From an uncultured Treponema sp. (GTDB lineage Bacteria; Spirochaetota; Spirochaetia; Treponematales; Treponemataceae): 13,501 nucleotides of DNA. The notes under the pieces were generated by a model that worked only from the letters and a program-made list of their open reading frames with translations, made no database searches and was not told where the DNA came from. A program made the translations under genes and the position numbers. The DNA lies in contig CALAEZ010000039.1 of assembly GCA_937891125.1 (NCBI GenBank), positions 1 to 13,501 of the forward strand. The letters are read 5' to 3'. Each line of letters opens with the position of its first letter. Position 1 is the stretch's first letter. Positions 6,222 through 13,501 of this stretch are shown here, piece after piece.

Positions 6222-7895
6222 ATGAATATTTATAAGGATTTTGTTGCGGGGCACCGTGACTTTGACAATTACGAAGACTTAAAGGCAAACTTTCGCATAG
6301 AAGTGCCTGATAATTTTAATTACGCCTACGATGTTGTAGACCGCTATGCAAAGGAAGCACCAGAAAAGCGCGCGCTTGTCTGGTGCGATGACAACGGCGG
6401 CGAGCGGATTTTCACGTTCAAGCAGATGGCGCAATGCGTAAATAAAACGGCAAATTACCTGACGGGCTGCGGTATTCAGAAAGGAGATGCCGTCATGCTT
6501 ATTTTGCGCCGCCGTTACGAGTTCTGGTGGTTCATTCTTGCACTGCACAAAATCGGCGCAGTTACCATTCCTGCAACCAATCTGCTTTTAGCAAAAGACA
6601 TTGTATTCCGCACCAATGCCGCCAGCGTAAAAATGATTGTTTCCTTTGACGACAATGTGCAGAAAGAAATTGATGAAGCCATGCCGGATTCTCCTAGCGT
6701 GCAGAAGCTGGTGACTGTCGGCTCTCCGCGCGCCGGCTGGGAAGAATTCCGCCCTGTTTATGAGCTTGCAAGCGACCAATTTTTGCGTCCTACTGGCGAA
6801 AACGCAACAAAAAGCACAAACCCAATGCTCTTGTATTTTACGAGTGGCACGAGCGGAAACCCGAAAATGGTTATGCATAATTTTGCCTATCCGCTCGGAC
6901 ACATCGTTACGGCGCGCTACTGGCAGAACGTCATTGATGACGGCTTACACTTAACAGTTGCAGAAACCGGCTGGGGAAAAGCTGTTTGGGGTAAATTATA
7001 CGGACAGTGGCTGTGTGGAAGTGCGGTTTTTGTATACGACATGGTTTCGTTTGTGCCTGATAAACTTTTGCGCAATGTAGAAAAATACGGCGTGACCACT
7101 TTCTGCGCGCCGCCAACAGTCTACCGCTACATGATTCGTCAGAATCTTTCTAAGTACGACTTAAGCAAGATTCAGTATGTAGTAACCGCTGGCGAAGCTT
7201 TGAATCCAGAAGTATTTAACAAAATTAAAGAAAAGACAGGACTTGAGCTTCACGAAGCATACGGACAGACTGAAAGCACCGTACTTATGGGAAATTTCCC
7301 TGGAATGAAAGTAAAGCCTGGTAGCATGGGTAAGCCATCACCTGGCTATAATGTTAAAGTCATCCGCGACGACGGCTCTGAATGTGAAGCCGGCGAAAAA
7401 GGCGAGGTCGTTGTTGATTTGTCACAGGGACGCCCGTTCGGACTTTTTTCCGGCTACTATCAGAACGAAGCTCTTACCGAAAAAGTATTTGCAGGCGGCG
7501 TCTATCACACCGGCGACATTGCGCAGAAGGACGAAGACGGCTACTTTACGTTTGTCGGTCGCAAAGATGATTTAATTAAAACGAGCGGCTACCGTGTAAG
7601 TCCGTTTGAGGTAGAAAGCATCCTGCAGCAGTTCCCGGCAGTTCTTGAATGTGCCGTTACAGGCGTTCCTGACCAACAGCGCGGACAGGCGGTAAAGGCG
7701 ACAATCGTCTTGAACAACGGCTTTGAAGCTGGCAGAGAGCTTGAACTTAAAATCCGTGAGTTTGTAAAAGAGCACACAGCCGCCTACAAACAGCCACGCA
7801 TTTTCGAGTTTGTAAAAGAGCTTCCAAAGACGATTAGCGGAAAAATCCGCCATGCAGAAATCCGCAAGAAAGACGCCAAAGACTCACAAAAATAA
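6222..7895 (+). CDS. Acyl-CoA synthetase, MACS-like (AMP-forming)
   Basis: This 557-aa enzyme belongs to the ANL superfamily and activates a carboxylic acid with ATP to an acyl-adenylate and then an acyl-CoA. Motifs in order are the P-loop YFTSGTSGNPK (205-215), GEALNPEVF (324-332), HEAYGQTES (344-352), YHTGDIAQKDEDGYF (428-442) with Asp432, GRKDDLIKTSGYRVSP (446-461), and the catalytic lysine Lys541 in PKTISGKIRHAE. The VPDNFNYAYDVVDRYA start and overall layout resemble medium-chain acyl-CoA/acetyl-CoA-type synthetases; chain length cannot be fixed from sequence. The ATG at 6222 is preferred because AGGA lies 5-6 nt upstream, although the frame is open a little further. A small membrane-protein gene follows 2 bp after the stop, so the two are probably co-transcribed. 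A structured leader precedes the gene. Confidence 0.9.
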   Translation: MNIYKDFVAGHRDFDNYEDLKANFRIEVPDNFNYAYDVVDRYAKEAPEKRALVWCDDNGGERIFTFKQMAQCVNKTANYLTGCGIQKGDAVMLILRRRYEFWWFILALHKIGAVTIPATNLLLAKDIVFRTNAASVKMIVSFDDNVQKEIDEAMPDSPSVQKLVTVGSPRAGWEEFRPVYELASDQFLRPTGENATKSTNPMLLYFTSGTSGNPKMVMHNFAYPLGHIVTARYWQNVIDDGLHLTVAETGWGKAVWGKLYGQWLCGSAVFVYDMVSFVPDKLLRNVEKYGVTTFCAPPTVYRYMIRQNLSKYDLSKIQYVVTAGEALNPEVFNKIKEKTGLELHEAYGQTESTVLMGNFPGMKVKPGSMGKPSPGYNVKVIRDDGSECEAGEKGEVVVDLSQGRPFGLFSGYYQNEALTEKVFAGGVYHTGDIAQKDEDGYFTFVGRKDDLIKTSGYRVSPFEVESILQQFPAVLECAVTGVPDQQRGQAVKATIVLNNGFEAGRELELKIREFVKEHTAAYKQPRIFEFVKELPKTISGKIRHAEIRKKDAKDSQK

Positions 7896-7897
7896 CT

Positions 7898-8371
7898 ATG
7901 CTCAGAAGCTTCTTGTGGATTTTTTTCATTTCGATGGTGCCGCTTATTGAGCTTCGCGGCGCTATCCCCGTTTCTCAAGTGCTGTCGTTGCCGCTCATTC
8001 CGTCGTACATCGTATGCATTATTGGCAATATGATTCCTGTTCCGATTGTTTACTTGTTTGCCCGCCGATTTCTTGAATGGGGTGCAAACAAGCCTGTTTT
8101 AGCAAAGCTATGCACATTCTTTCTTGTTAAAGGAGCGCACGCCGGTGAAAAGCTACAGGAAAAAGCTGGTCGCGGGCTTTTTATTGCATTGCTGCTGTTT
8201 GTAGGCATTCCCATTCCTGGCACTGGTGCCTGGACAGGAACACTGGCAGCAAGTCTGCTCGGCATGAACGGAAAAAAAACGATAACCGCTGTGCTTGCAG
8301 GTGTCTTGCTTGCAGGCGTTATTATGATGACCGTGAGTCTGCTCGTAAAAACCGGCACTCGTATAATATAA
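7898..8371 (+). CDS. Small membrane protein, Sm_multidrug_ex (COG2426-like) family
   Basis: This 157-aa protein is very hydrophobic, with about four membrane segments (roughly 2-17, 31-55, 93-121 and 127-150). Family hallmarks are IELRGAIP (17-24), with a Glu-Leu-Arg-Gly at the end of the first segment, and GIPIPGTGAWTG (103-114). The family is labelled putative small multidrug export, but the real substrate is not established, so I do not claim drug export. The ATG lies 2 bp after the acyl-CoA synthetase stop and has no SD of its own, which suggests translational coupling. The last 50 bp of the gene overlap the 3' end of the opposing RNA methyltransferase gene. Confidence 0.85.
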   Translation: MLRSFLWIFFISMVPLIELRGAIPVSQVLSLPLIPSYIVCIIGNMIPVPIVYLFARRFLEWGANKPVLAKLCTFFLVKGAHAGEKLQEKAGRGLFIALLLFVGIPIPGTGAWTGTLAASLLGMNGKKTITAVLAGVLLAGVIMMTVSLLVKTGTRII

Positions 8372-9098
8372 TTGCCGCCGCCTGAGCAACATTCAGGCTT
8401 TCAATCATGCCAGTGCTGCCAGTAATTGTCACCAGCTTATCGCAATTCTGTTTGACCTCATCAGAAATGCCATGCTCTTCGTTACCAAGCACAATCAGCG
8501 CTGGTTTTTCTGCACACAGTGTTGCAATTTCATTGATAGGCGTTGTCGCCCGAACATCGGTTCCCAGACGCACCATTTTGCCACGCATTGCAGTAAGCAG
8601 CTTTGTAATTGAGCGTATGCAATAGATGTTCACGTATTCCATGCCGCCCTGCGCCACACGATACGAGCTTGTTGTTACCGAGCTTTGCGCCTCGTCCATA
8701 GGAATAATTATGTTTTTTACGCCAAAAAATGCCGCGCTTCGTACGATGGCGCCTAAATTATTTGCGTTACCAACACGATCGAGCAGCAGGGCGCTTTCCT
8801 TTTTATGCAACCATTCGTCCGTAATATCAGAATTAAGTGCAGGAATGTGCGGCTGGGAAATCATGGCAACAACACCCTGATGATGTATGCTTCCACATAA
8901 TTTTTCTAGCTCAGCGCTGTCGTCAACAACATTATACGGTCGCTTATTCTGCGCAAGAAATTTACAGACCTCGCCAAAAACGTGAGAACGTTCCTTTGTA
9001 AAATAAAGTCGATGAATAACGTTCGGATGAATCTTTGCAAGCGCAAGGACTGCCTCAAAGCCGCAGACAGCAAGTTCATGTGTTCGTGTGTTTTTCAT
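8322..9098 (-). CDS. SpoU/TrmH-family RNA 2'-O-methyltransferase
   Basis: SPOUT enzymes of this type transfer a methyl group from S-adenosylmethionine to a ribose 2'-OH in rRNA or tRNA. The 258-aa protein has an N-terminal RNA-binding SpoU_sub_bind region (about 8-80, with VCGFEAVLAL and IHHQGVVAMI) and a knotted catalytic domain. The three SpoU motifs are intact: LLDRVGNANNLGAIVRSA (105-122, catalytic Arg120), VLGNEEHGIS (203-212) and MIESLNVAQAAAI (231-243). Architecture fits RlmB or YfiF-like enzymes; the target nucleotide cannot be read from sequence. The ATG at 9098 has AGG 9 nt upstream, and a perfect DnaA box shares one base with the start codon. The 3' end overlaps the convergent membrane-protein gene by 50 bp. 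Confidence 0.9.
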   Translation of the reverse strand: MKNTRTHELAVCGFEAVLALAKIHPNVIHRLYFTKERSHVFGEVCKFLAQNKRPYNVVDDSAELEKLCGSIHHQGVVAMISQPHIPALNSDITDEWLHKKESALLLDRVGNANNLGAIVRSAAFFGVKNIIIPMDEAQSSVTTSSYRVAQGGMEYVNIYCIRSITKLLTAMRGKMVRLGTDVRATTPINEIATLCAEKPALIVLGNEEHGISDEVKQNCDKLVTITGSTGMIESLNVAQAAAIILYECRFLRADSRSS

Positions 9099-9170
9099 GT
9101 GGATAACCTGTGGAAATTGTGTATAAATCGACCTAATTCAGTGCATAAGTCGGCACGTTTCTGTGGATAA
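9098..9170 (-). promoter_or_regulatory. Phased array of DnaA-box-like sites upstream of the methyltransferase gene
   Basis: Two perfect DnaA boxes (TTATCCACA read on the minus strand) lie at 9098-9106 and 9162-9170. Between them are TGTGGAAAT (9109-9117), TGTGTATAA (9118-9126, one mismatch) and AGTGCATAA (9140-9148, two mismatches), written as on the plus strand. All face the same way, and the site starts are 11, 9, 22 and 22 bp apart, close to helical phase. The array lies in a 154-bp gap between two leftward genes. It could be part of a replication origin or a DnaA-controlled promoter; which of these is not decided by sequence. Confidence 0.5.
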
Positions 9171-9206
9171 CTTTCGCACACAGCGTGTTCGGGTTATCGC
9201 TCAAAC

Positions 9207-9239
9207 AAAAAAACGGCACTCAAGAGTGCCGTTTTTTTT
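9207..9239 (-). terminator. Strong intrinsic terminator of the transporter operon (bidirectional shape)
   Basis: CGGCACT (9214-9220) pairs perfectly with AGTGCCG (9225-9231) around a CAAG loop. A run of seven A flanks one side and eight T the other, so a T-run follows the stem in either direction. It begins 14 bp after the stop of the solute-binding protein gene, which it most likely terminates. It also shields the DnaA-box region from read-through. Confidence 0.9.
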
Positions 9240-9252
9240 AGAAAATGACAAG

Positions 9253-10869
9253 TTATTTCAGCAAGCGCTTTTCTTCAGCTATCTTGCGAGCTTCATCTTC
9301 CCACGCTTTGCCACCACGCTGTTCATAGAATTCTTTAACCCATGCATCCCAGTTTGCTTTATTCAGCTCACGGCGACCGGTCAAGAACTCAACAACGCCC
9401 TGCTCATAGAAGCGCTTCAAGTCTGCATTCGGCTGTGGCAACATATCAACACCAACGCAAGCTGTCCACGCCTTTGACTGCATTTCACGCAATGCGGTCA
9501 GAGCAGACATCTTCTTCTTAGAAACTGCTGTCACGTACGTTGGATAGCGAGCACCAAGCTCAATATCGCTGTTGTAATAAACAAGATTACGCAACTGTGT
9601 TAAAGGCTGCATTTCTGGCTTTGAATAGCCCTTTGACTCATCTGGCAAGCCCTTGATTGTTGGAATACCATTTTCGTCAAGTACATAGTTAATGCCTTTC
9701 TGACCCCAACCAAGCAAATAATAGCCTTCATCGCTTGACATCCATTCAAGCAATTCTGCAATTTTCTGCATCTTCGTGACTTTCTTGCCCTTAATCGGCT
9801 TGTCAGAAAGTGAGTTTGCAGTCAGTGCAGACAGTGCATACATACGATATGCAATCGTATACGTACCAGCAGAGGATTTGCCCTTTGGACCTACCGGCGG
9901 ATCGATGATAAGGAAGCCACCGTTCGGGAAGTTCTGGTCAAACGGTGCATAGTTCGCTTCTGAAGCATACGCTGCCATCTGCTCGCGGAAAATACCAAAT
10001 TTACCCTGCTTCCATGCGGCACGGAAGTCGTCTTTTTTGTATGCAGTCCAGTTCGGATCGATGACTTTTTCGTCAACGAGCTTTTTCATGTACTGCATAG
10101 CCTCGTAATATTCTGGCTTTGTGACATTAAGACCAAAACCTGCCTTCGTCAGATTCCAAGTACCAGCAACGCCAAATGCACCAAAAATCGGGTCATAGCG
10201 CTTACCAAGTCCTTCGTTAGAACCAGAAAGCTCACTAAAGCCACCGTAACCCCAGGTATCATTTTTACCGTTGCCATCTGGGTCACGTTCGGTAAATGCC
10301 TTCATAACATTAAAGAATTCATCGGTTGTCTTCGGCACGGCAAGACCAAGATTCTTAAGCCAGTCTTCGCGAATAAGAACACCTTCGTTCTTTGCGATAG
10401 AACCGGGCTGTGCAAGCGCATAGGATTTTCCGTTTACAGTCGTAAAAGAAATTGCATCGCTGTCATACAGTTTTTTTGTGCGCTCTGGCATCATTGCATA
10501 CATATCTGACACATCAGCAAGCACACCCTGCTTTACGAGCAACGGAAATGTCGTTGATGTAATCATAAGAAAATCTGGTAGCGATTTGCTTGCAGCAGCT
10601 GCATTAATTTTAGTATCCTGATCACTTTCAGAAGATGGCAACGCTGTCATAATCAGGTTGATTCCAAGCTTTTCTTTGATGATTGAGTAGCCAACCCAAT
10701 CCTTTGGCGGCGGACCTGCTTCTGTAACCGCAGCACCATACCACAGCGTAATATCAGCAGTACCATCTTTGTTTACTTTCCATGCCTTTGCCTTTGGTGC
10801 AGCAAATACAGGAGACGCTACAGCGAGAATCAAAGCAGACAAAGCAAGATTCTTCAGTAAGTCCTTCAT
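9253..10869 (-). CDS. Exported extracellular solute-binding protein, family 1 (CUT1/LplA-like)
   Basis: This 538-aa protein should capture an oligosaccharide or similar ligand in the periplasm and deliver it to the permeases encoded just upstream. A signal peptide covers residues 1-23 (hydrophobic core LALSALILAVASP, likely cut after VFA). There is no lipobox cysteine, so it appears to be a soluble periplasmic protein, not a lipoprotein. The mature part shows the family-1 layout: LPDFLMI (98-104), REDWLKNLGL (167-176), and a Ca-binding EF-hand-like loop DPDGNGKND (196-204) as in alginate- and LplA-type binding proteins. EWMSSDEGYYLLGWGQKG (375-392) is another family feature. A near-perfect SD (GGAGGG, 6 nt before the ATG) suggests high expression. 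It is the last gene of the operon, after two leader hairpins and before a strong terminator. The ligand is unknown. Confidence 0.92.
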   Translation of the reverse strand: MKDLLKNLALSALILAVASPVFAAPKAKAWKVNKDGTADITLWYGAAVTEAGPPPKDWVGYSIIKEKLGINLIMTALPSSESDQDTKINAAAASKSLPDFLMITSTTFPLLVKQGVLADVSDMYAMMPERTKKLYDSDAISFTTVNGKSYALAQPGSIAKNEGVLIREDWLKNLGLAVPKTTDEFFNVMKAFTERDPDGNGKNDTWGYGGFSELSGSNEGLGKRYDPIFGAFGVAGTWNLTKAGFGLNVTKPEYYEAMQYMKKLVDEKVIDPNWTAYKKDDFRAAWKQGKFGIFREQMAAYASEANYAPFDQNFPNGGFLIIDPPVGPKGKSSAGTYTIAYRMYALSALTANSLSDKPIKGKKVTKMQKIAELLEWMSSDEGYYLLGWGQKGINYVLDENGIPTIKGLPDESKGYSKPEMQPLTQLRNLVYYNSDIELGARYPTYVTAVSKKKMSALTALREMQSKAWTACVGVDMLPQPNADLKRFYEQGVVEFLTGRRELNKANWDAWVKEFYEQRGGKAWEDEARKIAEEKRLLK

Positions 10870-10887
10870 TTTTTCCCTCCTATGTTT

Positions 10888-10904
10888 CAGAACAGTTTGT
10901 TCTG
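10888..10904 (-). promoter_or_regulatory. Short perfect hairpin just upstream of the binding-protein ribosome-binding site
   Basis: CAGAACA (10888-10894) and TGTTCTG (10898-10904) form a perfect 7-bp stem with a 3-nt loop. In the leftward mRNA it ends about 8 nt before the GGAGGG SD of the solute-binding gene. It has no T-run, so it is not a terminator. A role in mRNA 5'-end protection or as a DNA operator is inferred. Confidence 0.45.
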
Positions 10905-10928
10905 GAAATACATAATCAAATATACACT

Positions 10929-10977
10929 CGATTCAGAAACAGCATCGGAAGCATTACTGCCGCCCGTTTCCAAATCG
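10929..10977 (-). promoter_or_regulatory. Long-stem RNA structure in the permease/binding-protein intergenic leader
   Basis: Positions 10966-10977 pair with 10929-10940 over 12 bp in the leftward transcript, with two G·U pairs. On the opposite strand the same two positions would be C·A mismatches, so the fold favours the sense mRNA. The 25-nt interior is GC-rich and could fold further. It lies in the 154-nt gap between the LplC-like permease and the binding-protein gene, a place where many sugar-uptake operons carry mRNA-stabilising or processing structures. Confidence 0.4.
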
Positions 10978-11023
10978 GATAAAACCACAGTGTTTCGACA
11001 ACGTAAAGGGCAAACAGGGCTCA

Positions 11024-11914
11024 TTACCCCTTTACCGAGCCGAGCATTGTACCCTTAGTAAAGTACTTTTGAATAAACGGATACGCAATAATCATCGGAA
11101 TTGCTGACATAAAGACAGATGCGGCCTTAATTGCAGAAACCGGCGCTTCGCCAAACGCGTTGACTTCTACATATTCGTTCATGCCTGATGCCATCAAAAT
11201 ATTGCGGAGCAAAATCGGCAGCGGCTGCAGTGACGAATCATTTAAGTACAACAGCGGGTGCATAAAGTCGTTCCAGAAGTTTACAGCGTAGTACAAACCG
11301 ATTGTCATGATAATTGGCTTTGAAAGTGGAAGAATAATAGAAACAAGAACATACCATTCTTCAGCACCGTCAATACGAGCCGATTCTTTTAATGACTCAG
11401 GAATACCTTCAAAGAATCCACGCATAATCAAACAGTTGTAAGTACCAATAGCACCAGGCAAGAAGATTGATGTAAGGTGATTCGTAAGATGGAGGTTCGT
11501 AACAACAAGGTAAGTCGGAATCAAACCGATGTTGAACAAATACGGAATCAAAACGAAGTAGTTAAGGATTTTGCGTCCAGGAAGATCCGGTACAGACATA
11601 CAATATGCCATAGGAACTGTAAGACACAAAGATGTAACAACACCGAATACCATAATCTTCATAGAGTTCCAGAAAGAGTTGATAAATCCAGCATTTCCGA
11701 GGAGGGCTTTGTAAGCCGAAACATCCCACTTCCATACAGGAAGGAACATTCCCTCAAAGTTTGTTCCAGTAAATGCGTTCGGGCGGAAAGAAAGTGTAAT
11801 TGTACTCCACATAGGAATTGCAATTACAACACCAATAAAAATAAGAAAAGCGTTAATACAAATATAGAATGTACGATCGCCGGCCGTTAATCTAACTGTC
11901 TTTGGTTTAGTCAT
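11024..11914 (-). CDS. Carbohydrate ABC transporter permease, YtcP/LplC-like
   Basis: This 296-aa inner-membrane protein is one half of a CUT1-type ABC importer channel. It has about six membrane segments (first at about 16-38). The EAA motif that contacts the ATPase is at 173-200: ESLKESARIDGAEEW followed by IILPLSKP. The C-terminus YFTKGTMLGSVKG is typical of the LplC/YtcP branch (COG0395). AGAGGT lies 9 nt before the ATG. It follows the other permease gene by 16 bp, so the two are co-transcribed. Length and motifs are normal for the family. The transported sugar is not readable from sequence. Confidence 0.93.
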   Translation of the reverse strand: MTKPKTVRLTAGDRTFYICINAFLIFIGVVIAIPMWSTITLSFRPNAFTGTNFEGMFLPVWKWDVSAYKALLGNAGFINSFWNSMKIMVFGVVTSLCLTVPMAYCMSVPDLPGRKILNYFVLIPYLFNIGLIPTYLVVTNLHLTNHLTSIFLPGAIGTYNCLIMRGFFEGIPESLKESARIDGAEEWYVLVSIILPLSKPIIMTIGLYYAVNFWNDFMHPLLYLNDSSLQPLPILLRNILMASGMNEYVEVNAFGEAPVSAIKAASVFMSAIPMIIAYPFIQKYFTKGTMLGSVKG

Positions 11915-11930
11915 CTATGTTTACCTCTAC

Positions 11931-12872
11931 TTACAGCAGTGAAGAATCTGCAATCTTTTTAACTACAGAATTTGATGTCATAACAAGGAGCATACCGATA
12001 ACACCCTTGAAAATACCAACGGCAGTCGCAAGAGCAAACTTGAACTGCAAAAGACCCTGTCGATATACCCAAGTATCGATGATATCTGCAACAGAATATA
12101 CAGGAACGGAATACAACATGAACATTTGGTTGAATCCAGCGTCAAGAACTGTACCAAGTTTAAGAAGAACTACAGTTACGATTACAGGCTTGATTGATGG
12201 AATTGTAATGTACCATACGCGCTGAACCGCAGAAGCACCTTCTACCATGGCAGCTTCGAACAAAGAAGGGTCAATACCCATCAAAGCCGCAATAAAGATA
12301 ATTGCAGCCCAACCCATTTCCTTCCATGCATCAGAAATGATAACAATTACAGGGAAAGTATGAGTGTTTGTAAGGAAGTCAATTCCTTCGCCGCCAAAGA
12401 ACTTGACGATGTCGTTTACCATACCATCGCCTGGAGCCAAAAGTACGAGCAAAATACCGTACATAATAACCCAAGAAAGGAAGTGCGGAAGATAGGCCAA
12501 AGTTTGTACGACTCTTCGGAGAATATCATGCGTACATTCATACAATGTAACGGCAAGAATAATTGAAAGTGGTACACAAATTACAAGCTTGGCCAAACTA
12601 TAACAAATTGTGTTACGAAGAAGTTCAGTAAAGTAGAATGATTTGAAAAAGTCGATAAAGTTTCCAAAACCTATCCAAGTACTCTTCCAAACGCCTTCGC
12701 TCGGCATAAAACTCTTGAATGCAATCTGACCGTTTACGATTGGACCATACTTAAGGATAGCATAGTACACAAATGGAATAACGAGCAGCGCATAAACAGA
12801 ATAGTGCCTCTTAATATCCTTCCAAAGATTTTTCTTTGGAGCCTTAAGAACAGTTGTTTCTTGTGCGTTCAT
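11931..12872 (-). CDS. ABC transporter permease, LplB-like
   Basis: This 313-aa inner-membrane protein is the partner permease of the CUT1-type importer. It has a cytoplasmic N-terminal tail (1-24, with KAPKKNLWKDIKRH) and about six membrane segments. The EAA motif is at 202-229: PSLFEAAMVEGASAVQRVW then ITIPSIKP. IIDTWVYRQGL (264-274) and FKFALATAVGIFKG (277-290) are typical of the LplB branch (COG4209), whose members often carry oligosaccharides such as pectin or hemicellulose fragments. GAGGT lies 6 nt before the ATG at 12872. It is the first structural gene of the operon, 89 bp after the regulator gene, which points the same way. Confidence 0.93.
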   Translation of the reverse strand: MNAQETTVLKAPKKNLWKDIKRHYSVYALLVIPFVYYAILKYGPIVNGQIAFKSFMPSEGVWKSTWIGFGNFIDFFKSFYFTELLRNTICYSLAKLVICVPLSIILAVTLYECTHDILRRVVQTLAYLPHFLSWVIMYGILLVLLAPGDGMVNDIVKFFGGEGIDFLTNTHTFPVIVIISDAWKEMGWAAIIFIAALMGIDPSLFEAAMVEGASAVQRVWYITIPSIKPVIVTVVLLKLGTVLDAGFNQMFMLYSVPVYSVADIIDTWVYRQGLLQFKFALATAVGIFKGVIGMLLVMTSNSVVKKIADSSLL

Positions 12873-12891
12873 ATTTAACCTCAGTTCTATT

Positions 12892-12921
12892 ATTTTATCG
12901 CTTAATGATTAAAATTTACAA
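12892..12921 (-). promoter_or_regulatory. Candidate promoter of the transporter operon
   Basis: On the minus strand TTGTAA (12921-12916) and TAAAAT (12897-12892) are 18 bp apart. The predicted start near 12885 leaves a very short leader that just includes the GAGGT ribosome-binding site. The 89-bp gap before lplB-like has no terminator, so read-through from the regulator gene is also possible. Upstream, ACTATAGT (12944-12951) is a perfect palindrome that could belong to an activator site; this is speculative. Confidence 0.35.
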
Positions 12922-12961
12922 GTATATTATTGGACAAAACCGTACTATAGTTCCACAAAAG

Positions 12962-13501
12962 TTACAGTTTTGACCGAATTCTTCCTGGAGGAACCCCGTA
13001 TATCTTCTTAAATACACGGCAAAAGTACGCCTGATCCTGGAAGCCCGAATTTTCAGCGATTTCGTAGATGGTGTCGTTTGTTTCCAACAACATCTTGGTC
13101 GCTAAGTATATTCTATACCGATTTAAGTATTCCCACAAGGATAAACCGATTTCTTTATGAAAAATTCTTGTTAAATAATCTTCGCTTACATGCACGGTGT
13201 CGGCAAGTTTCCAGCGGACAATCTGCTGCGATGCGTTTTTGTTAAGATATAGTATCGCTTTTTTGACTAAGGCACCTGTATGCGGTGGAAGAATTTCGTC
13301 TCCGTTGAGAATTTCGTGAATTCTGTCGTTAAACTGCTCGCTTTCGGCAGCCCCACGATTGCACAAAATAATTCTCGGGTGAGAACACAAAAGTTCAACT
13401 TCTTCTTCCGAAAGAATTGAATCTGGTAGTACGATAATCGGAACGAGCACTGTTTTTGAATTTTGGCGAATTCTTCGGATGCTGTCTTCGTCAATTTTTT
13501 C
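12962..13501 (-). CDS. C-terminal part of a receiver/AraC-type regulator (runs off right edge)
   Basis: The frame is open from the window edge and gives 179 visible residues. A GTG at 13450 could be read as a start, but the 17 upstream in-frame codons continue the fold, so the true start is outside. Residues 1-60 look like the end of a receiver-like domain (IRRIRQNSKT, VPIIVLPDS), followed by the linker EILPPHTGALVKKAILYLN. The AraC-type DNA-binding domain spans about 78-177, with two helix-turn-helix units (WKLADTVHVSEDYLTRIFHK and IYEIAENSGFQDQAYFCRVF) and the closing YGVPPGRIRSKL. The receiver seems degenerate: the usual T/S-A-K after the IIVL strand is replaced by P-D-S. It probably activates the downstream sugar-uptake operon. 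A hybrid sensor kinase is possible, since such proteins end this way. Confidence 0.85.
   Translation of the reverse strand, partial: EKIDEDSIRRIRQNSKTVLVPIIVLPDSILSEEEVELLCSHPRIILCNRGAAESEQFNDRIHEILNGDEILPPHTGALVKKAILYLNKNASQQIVRWKLADTVHVSEDYLTRIFHKEIGLSLWEYLNRYRIYLATKMLLETNDTIYEIAENSGFQDQAYFCRVFKKIYGVPPGRIRSKL

Noticed and set aside
13267..13494. 75-aa leftward open frame in another frame at the right edge
   Set aside because: Overlaps the receiver/AraC gene, which has clear domain matches; a shadow frame.
1..13501. CRISPR arrays, tRNA or rRNA genes
   Set aside because: No regularly spaced repeats and no tRNA- or rRNA-like sequence were seen in the intergenic regions.

Overview
The window most likely comes from a host-associated Treponema or a close spirochaete. 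The strongest clue is a short (587 aa) PheT of the archaeal/spirochaete type. Supporting clues are a low-GC genome, a diderm-style exported solute-binding protein, and an LplB/LplC/family-1 binding-protein operon under an AraC-type regulator. The genus is inferred from family knowledge; no marker such as rRNA is present.

Layout, left to right. Positions 1-151 hold the first 50 codons of a leftward gene whose start resembles the N-terminal module of some tyrosine recombinases. Positions 152-658 have no gene but contain a strong imperfect hairpin followed by a T-run and a GC-rich REP-like block. A rightward exported transglutaminase-like protein follows (659-2167). It converges on a leftward two-gene unit, pheT plus a MutX-like Nudix hydrolase (4471 to 2235). 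A small leftward XRE-type regulator (5000-4620) diverges from hisG (5206-6075) across a 205-bp region rich in repeats and palindromes. A structured intergenic region leads to an acyl-CoA synthetase (6222-7895), which is followed 2 bp later by a small membrane protein of the Sm_multidrug_ex family (7898-8371). That gene overlaps, tail to tail, a leftward SpoU-type RNA methyltransferase (9098-8322).

Between the methyltransferase start and the next gene lies a phased set of DnaA-box-like sequences, two of them perfect, beside a strong bidirectional terminator. The rest is one leftward carbohydrate-uptake module: the 3' part of a receiver/AraC-type regulator (running off the right edge), two CUT1-type permeases and a solute-binding protein. 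Two RNA hairpins sit between the last permease and the binding-protein gene. No transport ATPase is encoded here, so the transporter probably uses a shared ATPase made elsewhere.

I see no clear new multi-gene system. The items most worth checking are the DnaA-box array at 9098-9170, the structured leaders at 6152-6212 and 10888-10977, the XRE/hisG intergenic region with a probably near-leaderless regulator mRNA, and the orphan plus-strand hairpin at 291-344.
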